Shown: positions 24,641 to 44,545, counted from the first letter of the stretch. The stretch: DNA of 64,000 bases from Paraspadella gotoi (GCA_051294375.1 CM119266.1:535132-599131); one strand, 5' to 3'. Numbers and translations are program-made. The notes: generated by a model from the sequence alone, not told the origin.

Positions 24641-27600
24641 TTTCCTTTCTCCATCTTCTTTTTCTTTTTTTCTTTTTTCTTTAGTTTTTTTATGAATATT
24701 TTCTCTCTATCTCTTTTGCTTTTTTTTTTGATTCTTCTCTTTCTTTTCTATTTTTCAATCAATCCTTGTTTCTGTTTTCAACTTTTCTATCAATCTTTTT
24801 TTTTCATTTTTTTTTTAATAAAACGACAAAGTGATCTTTCAAATTCTCCAGTCGCGCCATTCCTCCTAAAACCGCGAGATGACTCCTGTGAAAAAAACCC
24901 GACGCCTCGACGACGCCGAGGATTATTATCAGCCACCAACGGCGCCAGAAACAGATTCGACGCCGTCGGTGGCGCATCGCGGCGATCGCGTGGCTACGGC
25001 GCCGCGGAGAAGTGGCCCTACGTGGATCCGCCGGCGATGTACGAGCCGAAAGAAGGCATGGTTAGCCTGGAGCGGCGCGCGAGCGGGTACGGATTGGTCC
25101 AGCGGCGCGGGGGATTTTGTGGGCGCTTGAGGGCGAACACGCTGGTGAGATCACTCGAGCAAGAAGCCTCTGGTGATGCGCGGAGGCTCGGGCCCCTTTC
25201 GAGGTGATTTGGATACAGAGACTGTGGTTTTATTTTTTTGGTAGGAATGATTATCATCAATGTGATTAATTTGTTTTATCAACGGCCGTTTCTTTTCTCC
25301 TTTTCATTTCTTTTATTTAGCTTCTCTCTTTGTTTACTATCCCACTCCTATTCTCGAAGTTAAAATGTCTCTTCGGTTATTCTTTTTGCTCTCTTCCTTT
25401 TTTCCGTTTTTTGTTTTCCGATTTCGCTCCTTTCTTCTCTCTTTCCGCCCCTTCCCCGCCCCCCATCTTCCCCAAAAATAGATTTTACACCCAATCGTGA
25501 ACTCTCGCTCGAGCCTTCTTTTCCAATCATCCTGGGCTCTCACAATCCTGGGGCTGCATCTCGATCAAAACGCCGGCCGACAAGCTTCAAAGTGGCCAAG
25601 GTGGACGAGCCGTTCCTCCGAAATCTTAATTGTGTCGGGCGTTATATTTATTTCTACGCCCCCTCACCGTTCCGAAATCAAGGCTTGGGGTGACGTGACC
25701 TATTTACCCTGGCTTTACATTGGCTCTCAGAGATTATTTGGCTCCTCTTCCTTTCTTACTTTGGCCTTTACTTCCTCCAAGTATTCGACAGGAATGAAAA
25801 CTGGGGAAAAGGTAATTACCAGTTTCATTTGTGGTATTTTTGGTACCGTTTGGTAACGAGGAATACTATCAAATGAAATCAAATTGCATGTCAAGATGAC
25901 ATACTCTGCAAAACTCATTGTAATACAGGTTATGTTTGTTGTCGTCAATCATCGTCGGTAGTCTTATGTTGGTGTCGTATCTCGTTATTTATTATTCGGT
26001 CTGTCCGCAGCGTCTCTTCGTCTCTTTTCTTTGGTTGTCCCACCATAGGTTGTAATGGTATGTTTTGTTATTTCGTCGTATTGTTGTCCTTTGTTGTCGC
26101 TTTTAGCCGTTGTTGTCGGTATTAAAATTTACATCAATCGGCTTGCCATGTGTCACAGAACAGGTTAGTTTGAGGTATTTGAATTTAACTATCAGCATTG
26201 AGAGCTATCAATCATTATTTAAAGACAAAAGTTTTTAATAAATAAGATTCATAATGCGAATTGAAAAGCCCTTCTCCCTGTTTAAAACTTACCACTCTCA
26301 TTTCACTTAGTCTTTTTTTTTCACCTCAAATCGACCGGAACGACGGTGGCCCACGAAATACAACGATGTTCCATGGTTTTTCATGTTCTGTTTCTCTTAG
26401 CGGGCGTCAAGCGCGGACTTTTTCTTTTACGGATAAACACGGCGGTAGCCGAACGTTTGAATTCAACTTAACTTGAAGGAGTCGCTAACCGGTCGACTAC
26501 ACCCATGCCGGAGGACAACACGAGCATTGGCCCAGGTCAGCGAGAGTTTGGTCTGGTCTGTCTAGTTGGTCTGTCTGTTCCATGTGCTCAGCTGTCACTA
26601 CGTTGTCGATGTACAACCATGACGCCAAAAAAACACATTGGCCTCAGGTCAGTTAGAGTTTGGTCAACAGGGTTAGTTGGCATGTCTGTCTGCTCCGGTT
26701 TCTACTTGTCATTCCAATTCACTTATTCGCCATTGCATTCCAACCTGCCCCGCACCTACCCACATTAGCTCCCGCAGGTCCAGCGAGTCGGTCCAGGGTC
26801 TGTTCGTAGCTGGTTCTGTTCCATCCTTCCACCAGTCGCTACTAGCTACTTGTTTACTTTGTCGAGACTATAACCATGCGGCACCGACAACACATTGACG
26901 CAAGGTCACAAGTTTGTTGGTTCTGTTAAGTTGGTTTGGTTAGTCTGTCCCATCGCTACTTTCAGTTTGATTTACCACTTTGCCCCGTCAACTCAGTTGA
27001 CCCGTGTTCTGTTTGCCCTGAGCGCCCCCATAGACTTCCGTCGAACACTGAAAAAAGACCAACTTAAAAAATACAAATGTACATACTACAAAAAAAGGTA
27101 TAAATAACTAATGATTTGCTGCTTTTAAAAAAGATTTTAATAATATTTCACAACCCAACACAGTATGAATAATTTTATTATTCATATTCTAAGTATCGTC
27201 GTATTTTCTCTCAAGGTCGCAATGAAGTGGGGACCCCTGTACCGACTGGGGAATTCATGGTTGGGATCGTGTATCTCTATCATTGGTGCCGATTATGGGT
27301 TCTACAGTACGGGTTATCGCAAAGGGACTCCCCGCTCACCATCAAGTCTTGCTTTCTGGGCCACCTCAGTCGAGGGGACACAAGGTTCCGTCCATCCCAA
27401 ATTTTGATTAAGGTTTTACTAATGACACTCTATATCCAAGATAAAGTGACGACATAATTAAACAAGTAAAATGAAGCAAAAATTAAATGGGCAAATTAGA
27501 AATTTAATAAGAAAAATAAATTAATAATATAATATATAAATCAATAAGTATATGGTAAATCAATCATTCGAAGAAAACCAATTTTGGATTTTAAACCTTT

Positions 27601-29630
27601 TTTGATTAATTCACCTACCCCTATATTATAAATCTGGCAAATAATTAAGAGTCAATTAATTGAATTTATATAATCAAAATCCTATCTATTAAAAAAGGAA
27701 AACTAAAATCAATCAATGCCTAACAATCGATTGAATTAATAAATCATCATATTTATTTATAACGTACTTAATAAACTTAAAAAAATGATGCCTTATGTCG
27801 ACCTTTGCCCACGATTCGAAAACGTTCAAGAGTCTTGGATATGAACATCTTTATAGATAATAAATAAGTTCGTATAAAATCCCGCCCATTTTCCCTTGTC
27901 ATTTTTTCTAAACAGTAATTGATTAAACTGATGATTTTCGGGGTGGAGTTGGTTGTGCTTCGGCGGAGCCCGGAGATCGGATAGCAATCTCCTGTCATCT
28001 TGCACTGCTCTTCTTCGGCCGTCTGCACCTCGCCTCGGCCAGGTCGGCGCCATGAGATACAATAAGTGGACTCGAACTCTTCGAGCCAACCGCGGAGAAT
28101 CTCGTCATGGGGCAACCCACGCGGCGCAAGTAGATAGTGAGCAAGGGGTGTGGAAGGGGGCAAACACACACAGCTCACAGATTAATTTTTTCCCGCTCTT
28201 CCTACCGAATCACCGCGGCTCGGCCCGGATCCTGTTTTTCTCATTTTCCTTTTTCCCTTCTGATTGTCTTGCAGGGCTGTCCTTGCTTGATTGTTTGTCC
28301 GGCCGGTCGTCTGTCTGACTTTTGACTGGTGGTTCTGTCTGCTTGCCTTTCTTTTCCTGTCTGTTAGTCAGTTTGTCTCCAGATTTAAAAAATGTCCTGA
28401 CCTGCCTACTAGAAACATGCCTCCGTTTTTTCTAGATCTTTTTATATCTGTATCTCTTTTTGTTCAATATTTCTGCCCTGTCTGTTTTCTGTTTATGATC
28501 TTAAGTTTGTGTTTATGATTTTTCACTCTTTACTATCCCACCGCAGTCTGCCCATACCAGAGCGGGTGCGGGCGCACGCACCACCCAACGAGCAGAAAGA
28601 GGGTTGATCGTGAACACTGCAGGACGACGTTGAAACGGGTGCCGGTGGATGACAAGTAGCAACGGATCACAGTTGCGGCCACGAACACTAGACCGCGGAG
28701 TCCTCCTCCACAGACGTTCTCCGGCGTAGGTGCTCTCTCGGGCACGAAATGCCGGCGCGACTCTCCGGTAGTACTTGGCTATTCGTACCTCGGACTTCGT
28801 TCGTGCTGCTCCTCGCTCCGTCTCTTTCTCGAAAAAACACTCGTGGTACACATTGTAGATATAGTGCCTCAATCTTCTCTGCAGCAGCATCGGATTCTAA
28901 TTTCACGGTTTTGTCCAGCGGAGTACCCTTTCCCGATTTCTTCTTGTTCGCGACGGTGAGATAGAATTAAGAAAAAGAAAAATACCCCCTGAAAGACTTT
29001 TTTTTTTCCAATAGCATCAATTTCTTTTTTTCATTTTTTTTTTTTCCGTGTTTTATTAAAACTTTTTATCTCTACCCTTACTACAACAATAGAAGATTTG
29101 TCTCTGGAGCCTTTTTTTACTATGAGCATTTCCTTAAATTCTATAAGATTGACTCATTACTTCTGCACCCACTAATTTTTTTCACTTGCCAGATCGCTTA
29201 TACAACAAAAGCAAATTTTGCTCGTTTTCGATCTTAATAAATAATGGCTCCCACAAACTAAAAGGAGCGTTTTTAGGTAAAACAAGATAGCAAGAAATTT
29301 AGTTTAAGTATATCTTTCTGAAATAAAAAGAACAGTCCCTAATTAACCTTGTCTTTGTATTTTTACCTTTCTATTTCTAACTAGAGGGCTTACAAAACAA
29401 GACAAAAGGACATTCAAAGAAAATTTATTCTCACTCCACTAGATCTTTACCTTGCACCTCCTGCTCTTTCAACAAAATAACAAGTGTTTTTTTTTTTTTC
29501 GATTTTTTTTTTATCGTAAAATTTTAAAGTATTTTTTATATTTTTGCCAAACATAGAGAGAACTCAAAAGAATTGAGCAATATAGAAAGACGACCAAGAA
29601 ACAAGATGAAGCATAAACCGGAATGTCGAA
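24620..29630 (+). pseudogene. Inverted, frame-broken copy of BCCT exons 1-7
   Basis: Plus-strand counterparts in gene order: exon 1 (about 24879-25207, with an [20 protein letters not shown] segment), exon 2 (25480-25615), exon 3 (25688-25812), exon 4 (26330-26535), the minisatellite (26535-27050), exon 5 (27215-27385), exon 6 (27955-28130), exon 7 (28600-28905), then block R4 inverted to about 29630. Every exon carries insertions or substitutions breaking the frame, and introns are equally altered. An inverted unpolished read copy fits best; an inverted pseudogene is the alternative. Confidence 0.75.
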
Positions 29631-29856
29631 ATGTCCGTCAAGACCGAAACCAGTCCGTACGATTGTCCTTTTCTTTCGCGGAACGAATGCTAATGACCAT
29701 TTATCATGATTCTATGATAATCAAAGCTGGTCGAAAGAAACCTTTTTAACAAATCTTTTTCATGTAATGTATATAAATGTATGTAAATAACGAAAAATTA
29801 TAAAGGTATGAGAAAAATTTTATTTCAACTCGAAAAAAATCACGGACGATCCTTTT

Positions 29857-29977
29857 TTGTTTTTTTGTTTTTGTTTGAAGCCTCGTTTTCGATCTCTGAA
29901 GTTCGTCTGTTCACTTTTTTGTTTTTTGTTTTTGTTTGAAGCCTCGTTTTCGATCTCTGAAGTTCGTCTGTTCACTT
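29857..29977. repeat. Tandem duplication, two ~60-bp units
   Basis: Two nearly identical copies of gtttgaagcctcgttttcga through ttcgtctgttcacttttttt. No coding meaning seen. Confidence 0.85.
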
Positions 29978-30029
29978 TTTTCAGTTAAAATTCACTTCAC
30001 ACACAAAATAAATCGTTCTCACCAACGAG

Positions 30030-30501
30030 TCACAAAATTCTTCGTTCGAGGCTGAATTCTATCCGGCGTCGGAACCGGCCCACGGCGCCAACGACTTTCG
30101 GTTTACACGGCGCCGATAAAAGGTCCCGGCAAAAAGCTTTCATAATTTCGGCGCCGGATTTGGGCCGAGATGATTCGTCGTCGTCTTCGTCGTCGTCGTC
30201 GTAGAGGTAGTCGAACCTTCTAGGCGATACGATACGAACTCTCCATGACGGTGCTGCTTCCGCGGCTGCAGTCGCCGGTGCTGCTTCCGTTGCGGCTGCC
30301 GTTTCGATGCGTCGACGCTTCGCGGGAGGAGGCGACAAAGAATTTGCCCATGTTGAAGCCGCCTCCGAGGATTCGCAGTCGACGGGCGCTGGTGGAATTG
30401 CCGCCGGCGTCGCCTCTCCATCAGCGTCGTTGGCGTCACACTTATGACTGGAAGCGGCGTCGCTGTTGCGCGCGTCGTGGTTGCTGGCCGCGGCGTCGGT
30501 T
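30030..30501 (-). CDS. Last exon of an unrecognised acidic, NLS-containing protein
   Basis: From an acceptor (aatcag, ending at 30502) an open frame of 157 codons reaches TGA at 30032-30030. It contains an Ala/Pro/Ser-rich segment (DADGEATPAAIPPAPVDCES), a basic cluster PPAKRRRIE typical of nuclear localisation signals, a second Ala-rich stretch, an acidic run YDDDDEDDDESS and a C-terminal part with AFCRDLLSAPCKPKVVGAVG. GC content is far above the surroundings, which supports coding. Upstream exons would lie in or beyond the 984-base gap. The overlapping plus-strand and other minus frames are shadows. I do not recognise the family; nuclear location is inferred from the basic cluster only. 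Confidence 0.55.
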
Positions 30502-30603
30502 CTGATTTTTTTATAAAATGGAATGGAAAGGGAAAAAAACGAATTAAATATTTGAAAGATCGAAGGAGCGAAGATAATCTGGACGATGATTACTTGTTAT
30601 TTT

Positions 30604-31587
30604 NNNNNNNNNNNNNNNNNNNNNNNNNNNNNNNNNNNNNNNNNNNNNNNNNNNNNNNNNNNNNNNNNNNNNNNNNNNNNNNNNNNNNNNNNNNNNNNNN
30701 NNNNNNNNNNNNNNNNNNNNNNNNNNNNNNNNNNNNNNNNNNNNNNNNNNNNNNNNNNNNNNNNNNNNNNNNNNNNNNNNNNNNNNNNNNNNNNNNNNNN
30801 NNNNNNNNNNNNNNNNNNNNNNNNNNNNNNNNNNNNNNNNNNNNNNNNNNNNNNNNNNNNNNNNNNNNNNNNNNNNNNNNNNNNNNNNNNNNNNNNNNNN
30901 NNNNNNNNNNNNNNNNNNNNNNNNNNNNNNNNNNNNNNNNNNNNNNNNNNNNNNNNNNNNNNNNNNNNNNNNNNNNNNNNNNNNNNNNNNNNNNNNNNNN
31001 NNNNNNNNNNNNNNNNNNNNNNNNNNNNNNNNNNNNNNNNNNNNNNNNNNNNNNNNNNNNNNNNNNNNNNNNNNNNNNNNNNNNNNNNNNNNNNNNNNNN
31101 NNNNNNNNNNNNNNNNNNNNNNNNNNNNNNNNNNNNNNNNNNNNNNNNNNNNNNNNNNNNNNNNNNNNNNNNNNNNNNNNNNNNNNNNNNNNNNNNNNNN
31201 NNNNNNNNNNNNNNNNNNNNNNNNNNNNNNNNNNNNNNNNNNNNNNNNNNNNNNNNNNNNNNNNNNNNNNNNNNNNNNNNNNNNNNNNNNNNNNNNNNNN
31301 NNNNNNNNNNNNNNNNNNNNNNNNNNNNNNNNNNNNNNNNNNNNNNNNNNNNNNNNNNNNNNNNNNNNNNNNNNNNNNNNNNNNNNNNNNNNNNNNNNNN
31401 NNNNNNNNNNNNNNNNNNNNNNNNNNNNNNNNNNNNNNNNNNNNNNNNNNNNNNNNNNNNNNNNNNNNNNNNNNNNNNNNNNNNNNNNNNNNNNNNNNNN
31501 NNNNNNNNNNNNNNNNNNNNNNNNNNNNNNNNNNNNNNNNNNNNNNNNNNNNNNNNNNNNNNNNNNNNNNNNNNNNNNNNNNNNNNN
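30604..31587. other. Assembly gap of 984 N
   Basis: Unknown sequence; it probably hides upstream exons of the 30.0-30.5 kb gene. Frames spanning it are meaningless. Confidence 0.95.
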
Positions 31588-33245
31588 TTATTTATTAATC
31601 CATAATTTTTTACTTCTAACTTTCTCACTTAAGAGCACGTCAGAAAGAGACAATTACTTAAACATTTTATACTAATGTACATCATTTAACATAAATTGAT
31701 TCATTTTTTAATTAATTAATGAAATAATGAATTATTTTTTTAATTTCCATAAAATAACATCCCATAAAATTACACTGACATCGAAATCCACATTGTAATA
31801 TATTCCCCTTAAAATTCTTTTTCACTCGCGACTCCGCAAACGAATTCTTTCAATTTTCACAAACCGAGAAATTTGCTCGGATTTTTTTTCTCACACCCCC
31901 TCGGCATCGCCACACACAACTTCCAACCTCGGCATCGCCACACACAACTTCCAACCTTTGCTTCGCAAAACTTCTTTCATTCCGCGGAGCTTAAACTAGC
32001 TTTGTCTCTCTCGCGAAAAAAAACAAGTTAAAAAATATATATTTAAAGTAATGGCTTAACAAAATAAACTTTTTAAGAGGACCAAGTGACCAGGCTGAAA
32101 GCATAACGTTTGACCCTTTAACTTAAGCTGGTTCTGACTATATGATTTTTTTCTATAATTATTTGGGAAAGTAGTTAAAAAATTCGATATAATCAGCGAG
32201 CTTAATTTTCTTTAAAAAATAGGTAAGAAGAAAATTTTTTCTAAATTTTAAATGTTTTTTCTAAAAAAGGGTAAGATCTAATTTTAAAAAGATTTTCAGC
32301 TTTTATCAAAAAAACTTATAACAAAAAAAAACAAACAAACTAAGAATGAATTAAAATTTAAGGTATCGACTGATTTTATTTAAACTTTCTTTTTAAGGAT
32401 TCTGTTAATTAGATAAAAATAAAACCTTCTGAAGTAATATAAATATAAAAAGAAGAAAAAGGTTTTGTACTTTTGCAAAATTTTAATTGTTATAATTAGG
32501 AATCTAATATAATTTAATAATACACTTAAGGGATAAATATGAATATTAATTAATGGTTATTACAGTTTTGTTTTTGTAAGAATAAATTTAGGTTGATTTT
32601 TCTCCTTTAAAGTGAATATAAAAATAAAAAATATTAGTCCTGTAAAACTTTTGTTCAATGAGGCTTAAACCTAAAATTGTAGCTTTATATAATAAAAAAT
32701 AAAAATTTGGAATTTAATAAAAAATATTTTCTAATGCAAAATAAAATAATGGATCATATAATATTTAGGTAGAATCAAGTAAATTTTTCAAAATAATTAA
32801 TAAAATTTTGTTTCCGCTACAATACAAGATAAAAAATTTTTTGCCACTTTTCCATGCAAAGAAAAATTAATGACTATCACCATTCAAATTCTTTGATGAT
32901 AGATCCCTTAAACTTATGATATCATTTTTATCACTGGGTCCCCTTAATAACTCGTAACCACGATGTAACGATTTTTTCGGTTTTCTTTCGAATTTGTTAG
33001 TTTAAGGCTTTTCTCATTTTTTAGATTTCAAGATTTGCATAAAAAAAGCAAATTGTTTATATTGAGGAGTATAAGTTTGCTTTTTTATCAAAGCAACCTT
33101 TTCAACTTTAATGTACACAAGTAAAACATTTTTAAAATAAACGTTTAAGTTGAGGTTTAACAATTCCTGTATAAGAGTATAAGAGTATAAGAGTATAAGA
33201 GTATAAGACATTCCAACAACTCGGCCCGATGCTGTTTCGTCAATT
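31588..33245. other. AT-rich intergenic stretch
   Basis: No gene seen. It contains a two-unit 31-bp tandem duplication (ctcggcatcgccacacacaa core, about 31899-31958) and, at 33171-33207, about five copies of an 8-bp unit (ataagagt) just downstream of the transportin stop codon, possibly in its 3' UTR. Confidence 0.6.
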
Positions 33246-38719
<5,474 letters not shown>

Positions 38720-39285
38720 CTTTTAACGGGAGAAAAATAAAACAAAAACATCGACGGTAAAGGACGAAAGTAAGTCACTGAGCTACGAAGATTTACACTG
38801 ATAATTGCTAAGCTTGCACTTGCAATTTTTTTTAATTTTCCTCATGAAACAGGTAAATCGAATATTTCGTTAATGCCTGGATAACTAATAAATTTTTGAC
38901 TTATTCTTCAATTATTTAATTTCTAGGTCTTTGGTTTTTAAAATGAGTTTTTGTAGATCAATGAATACAGGTTTTCAGATCGTTAAAAGTTTTATTGACG
39001 TAAAAATGAGATCAATAGGAAGAATAAATGTAAAAAAAGGTCATACAAAAAACGTGAATACGAGATGGGAGTTTTGAGCCAAAATATAGTCGTACGAAAA
39101 ACTTCCCCATTCATATTGAACAATATCCTTTCAAAGTAAATTCGTACTTCATATCTAAGATTTAGTTCCTAACCACGAATAAAAAATATTTAATAGCAAT
39201 GACTAATGTAAATTAAAGAATCGTACATACAATATATAATACAAAATCGAAACCTTTCCTTCCTCCCGCACCCCGATTGGCCTCG

Positions 39286-42200
39286 TCAGATCTCGATGGG
39301 TTTGACGACCGGTTTCCGCACGTGGCGAATGTTGGCGCCGGGTTCTTGGGGTTTAAAGGGGGCGTGGGCTCCGTAAGGGCGAGGAATGGGAAGTTCCTGT
39401 TGGTCGTCGGGGATGTAAGCGTTGGGTCGCGGTTCGGCGGCGGTGAAGACTCCGCCGGGAAGGGCGTACGTCTCCTCCTCTTCGACTTCCGCGCGACGCC
39501 GCTCCGCCGCCCTCGCAGCCAAGTCTTCACGCCGGCGTTCCCGGCGCCACTCTTCCTCGAACTCGTCGCAGGGCGCCTCGCCCCGCTCTAGGCGCGCCTG
39601 GCATCCCTCCAGCGTGTCTTGGCGGTCGCGGGCGATCTGTTGCAGCCGCAGGGCCTCGGCCTGCTGCATGGAGAGTTCCGAGACGAGGCTCATCATCTGG
39701 GGAAAGAGTAAAGAAAGGGAAAGTCAGAAAAGAATAGGGAAAGAGAAAGAAAAAAAAGGGAAAAAAACAAAGAAAGGGAAAGTCAGTTCGAGAAAAAGGT
39801 AAAAACATCTGGGTCAAACTGACCTTGCGCGTGACCTCCTTGATTTTCCCTTGGAGTTGATTGATCTTCTTAGCCAAATTCAAAGTGTCGCCCTTTCCGT
39901 TGTCTACCTTCGCCTGGAGACGCTCAGAAAGACGTTCAACCTAATAAGTTTAATCATTAATCATTAATATAACAATATTATATTTGTCGACCTTATCCAT
40001 GTTATTCAATATTCAATATTCATCTCAGCATACAAAAGAAACAACAACAGCATTTTCTCGTTATTCTCCATCACCTGATCCAACAACAGCATCTTCTCCA
40101 TCAGTTGCTCTTCCTTGGAAGCGAGACTCAGCTCCAAGTCTTCGATCTTTCGGTGGAGATCGCCGGGCAAAGCATCGCTCCCTTCCAAGATTCGAACCCG
40201 GGACCTGTCGGACGGATCTTCGCTCTGCTTCTCGAGCTTGGCCATGCGATCTTTGCATCGGCTCAGTTGAATCTGACAGTTGAAGAAAACAAAGGACACC
40301 ATTGTCATTATATTGGCTTTGAAAGGAAGCGAAAACCGACCCAACTACAACAACAACAACAACAACGACGATGCCGCCGCCGATGACAGTCTTTTCTCTC
40401 TTTTCGACCTGCAAGCCGACAACCTCGGCGTCGAGCCCCTTCTTGCTCGGGACGTCGTTGCGGTGCCGACAGATTTGTCGGCCAAGTTCGTCGGCCTCGA
40501 GGCGGAGGAAGCGGAGCTCCTCCTCTCGCGCCGCCAGGGCGCCGACGCCGTCGGCCACGCGTTGTTCCTGAATGCCGACCTTCTCGTTGTAGATGGCGAC
40601 CTGAGAAGTTTGGGGGGGGGGGAGAAAGATTTTGTAGCAAATTGACCAGATGCGAAATATTTTTAATTTCGCTGTTTTTGATTATTTGCTCATTGTTTAT
40701 TTTTGTTTTTTGTTCGTTGTTTGATTGTCGTTTGTTTGTCGTTTGGTTGTCGTTTCTTTGTCGTTTCTTTGTCGTTTGTTTGTTGTTTGCTTGTTGTTTG
40801 TTTGTTTTTATTGTTGTTTGCTTGTTGTTTCTTTGCTGTTTGCTTATTGTTTACTTGTCGTTTGCTTGTCGTTTGCTCGTTGTTGGTTCGTTGTTTTGTT
40901 GTTTATATTGTTGTTTTTGTTATTGTTGATGTTATTGTTATACTGTACTCTTAAATAGGTAATTAGGTATCCATCTCTTTAATTGGCAAGAGTCACAGAA
41001 ACGAGAGTGACTGAGGATGTTGCTTCAAATAGTCGTTAGTTACGTCTCATTGCCTTCGATTTCACCTAATATGCAGCTCGTCCTTACCTTTCCAAAGTCC
41101 GATCATTTGCCCTCTCCCAAAGCCTCACCTCCTCGTTTCTCTCGATGAGCTGCAGCCCTCGTTCGTTCCGCGATTGGACGGCCTCATCGTGTCGCTTCCT
41201 CAGCTGCACCATCTGCTCCTCGCTAGAGTTGATGATCTGATTCAACTTGACGATGTCCATTCGTTGCTGGTCTCGTTTCTCCGCCAGATCTGAGACATTG
41301 ATGAGGGGGAAGGGAAAGATAATGACAATGTAGTAAGATTGTTTTTACTTATAATCAATGAGTCAATTAACCTAATAGTGCCGATTTATTGAAAAGAACA
41401 AAATAAAAAAAAAGGAAAAAATAACGCGTTTTTGGTGTAATTAAGTATATGTATGGCAATATATCAATGGGATTTCTAAGCTTAATCTTTATTCTTGTAC
41501 GAAAGTTACACCCATTAGAGAGATAGGACCGTAAGATTCCTCAATAATTAGATTTGTTCATAAAACTGTAAAAGACGCTACTGGTCGCTCCCCTAATCAA
41601 CAAGAAAATTTATCCCCGGGGGCAGATAATTATAATTGAATAACCCTAAATTAATTTCGACCCCGCGAACCCGATATCCGTCGAGAGAGAGAAAAAGATG
41701 AAGGAACAAACCAAAAATAAATTTTGTGAGACGAAACCGAAACTTTATCAAGTTTCAACCTAAATAAAAAATATTTTGATTAATTTCGAGTTTGTTTCGG
41801 GGCTTTTGAGGATCCGCGTTTAAAAAGAGTGAATCATTCTTAATTGGGTAAAATTAACAGGTAAGCCGTCTAAAGAGATTGCTTCTGCCATTATTCTGCA
41901 TTTTTGGGTTTTTTTTTCAGTGCTGACAGTGGCGTTCTCAATGAGGACATCATGACCAAGACAAGAATTTGACAGCAAAAACCGGATTTCAATTATTCTA
42001 CGCAAATTCCAATCACCCTGATTCTCTTCAAACTGACCAGCAGCAATGTGCGTTTGTTTGGCTTTCGAGTTACGCAGATTGTCCCTGATCACTTGGTTGT
42101 TGACGAGCCGCAGCCGCTGCTTCTGCAACAGTCGATCCTTCTGTTGCGCCGACGTCCGCAGAATTTCGATCTCGTTCTGGAGAATCTTGATCTTCTCTCT

Positions 42201-43288
42201 CATTTCGGAAGCGCGTTGTGCGCACTGATTTGGAAGGGGTGATTGATTGATGGGTTTGAGATCAGTTATTTTTCAATAATGATTGAATATTTTATTGTAT
42301 GGCTTCATTTACATACATTATATCATTATCATTACCTGTTGAATTTGATTCACGCATTTGTTCCTTTCATTTTTTATGACATCATAAAGCTTCGCAAAGT
42401 CTTTCAATCGAATCTGAAGAAAAACATTTTTTTAGAGGTCAAAAGTCACTGTATAGAATCTTGTGTGTATTTTGTTCCCTCTCCAAAAGTTCTCATTATA
42501 AATATAATACATATGAGTAAAAACAAACTTGTATCTTACCCCATCATCTTTCCTCACCTGGACTTCCCTGAACTTCTTCTCATTGTCCTGAATCTGCAGA
42601 GTCTTCATCTTGAGGTCCTCGACGGCCCGATGGTGTCGCGTCTCCGCTCGCATAAAATCGCGTGCCTTTTGTTCGCGTTCGTCGGCCTTGATCGCCGCCA
42701 AGCGGGTCAACTCGACAACTTCGGCGCGAAGGCCGGTCTGGGAAAAAGATTAGCTTATCAAAAACATTCATTTGTTGTGGCTTGCCGCTTGAAAATATTT
42801 CCTTTTAAATGTCTATAATTTCATTTTCCCAAGAAAACTTTGGAAAAGTCATTATTTCAAAAATCTATAATAATTATGTTAACAAAAATAAAAGACAAAA
42901 ACCCCTAGGCTGTTATTCCAATTAAACTTAGAACACCGAATTCAACATGTAGAAATTCTCAAAAGCAGCTCAATAATAATCAATCTTTAAAAGAAAACAG
43001 GGTCAAAGATTAAATTTAAAGATTCAATTGAAAGGAACGCACAAAAAAAAAAACAAAACTAGACAGATATCTCGAGCGAAGCGTTAGCCTTTTTTTCCTG
43101 CCGATGGCCTCAGCCGCCGCCTATCGTCGCAAATGAAAAACCTTTGCTAAAAGCGAGGGAATTAAAAAAAACTTAAAAAAAAATCTTAATCCGTTTAAAT
43201 TTGCGAACGAAGATGAAGCAGCAGGGAATTAACCGGTAGTTGAACTTTAACCGACAGATTATAAACCATTATCGCTTCACGTGTGTGC

Positions 43289-43346
<58 letters not shown>

Positions 43347-44086
43347 ACGACCTACTCGACCTTGCACCTCCGATTCTGCGAGGGATGCCGGTTTTTCAAG
43401 ATGAGCTGAGAGGAGCAAAATTGTCGCCGTTCCTACCTTTCTCCAAGAGCGACAAGTTCTGTACGAACCAGCGATAAGAACTGCGCTCTTGTCAGCTTTT
43501 AACCGGCTTTTATGGAAGTCCGTTTCCTTGACAACCGACCTGTTGATAGAGAAGCGCCTGCTCCTCCGCGATGGAGTTTTCCACTTTGAGTTGCTCCACC
43601 GCGGTGAGGGAGTTCTGCTGGGCGAAGGCTCGTTTGGTGTGCTCCACTTCTTTGGAGAGGTCCTTGCGACGGAGAGTCAGAGATCCGTCGTCTTTGGGGA
43701 AGTTGTCGTAGGCGTGTTTGACCTGGAGAGTAGAAACTGGTCAATGAGAGGATTATCCATGTGATTTTTTTAAGACTATAAAAAACTCAACGAGAATATC
43801 TTAATTACAATTAACGATATTTTTTCTCGTAAAATTATTAAATATACTAACCATACTATTTTTAAAAGAGCAAAAACTGTTAATCATGTGAACATCATCG
43901 TAAAATTAAACAACTTTAACGAAGAAATTGGGACATCAATTAAGTCGCGTTAGGGGAGTAAGATAGGCTTGGTCAATTAAGGCCAAACGAAGGGGCCAGT
44001 CCCGTCCCTTCGGGGTCTCTCTCTCGCTCTCTTACATCGAGGTCGTGGGAGGTCAGGTTTCCAAAACTCGCCTAATCCCCACTAAT

Positions 44087-44132
<46 letters not shown>

Positions 44133-44162
44133 CTCTCGCTCTCTCGCTCTCTCGCTCTCTCG

Positions 44163-44195
<33 letters not shown>

Positions 44196-44504
44196 GCTTA
44201 CTGGAAAAAAATAACAAATTTACGCTTTTATCTTTTTTAAGTTTTTAAAAGAATCAAAATTAGGTTGTTTTTTTTCTTTCGGATGAGACGAAAGAAAAAA
44301 AAAAGAATTAATCTTCGTCACGATCTGTTCTTCTTTTTTTTCTCTTGGGATAACTTAATGACAATACTTTTATTTAATTGATAACTTAATGACAATACTT
44401 TTATTTAATTGATAAGGACAACCTTCGTGTTTTCTTAACAACGAACGAGAAGCTTTTTTTAAATTTTTTCCCTTTTTTTAACAAACGACCTTTTTAACTT
44501 TGGT

Positions 44505-44545
<41 letters not shown>

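Noticed and set aside
30444-31628. Frames of 340-380 codons across the large gap
   Set aside because: They consist almost entirely of N.
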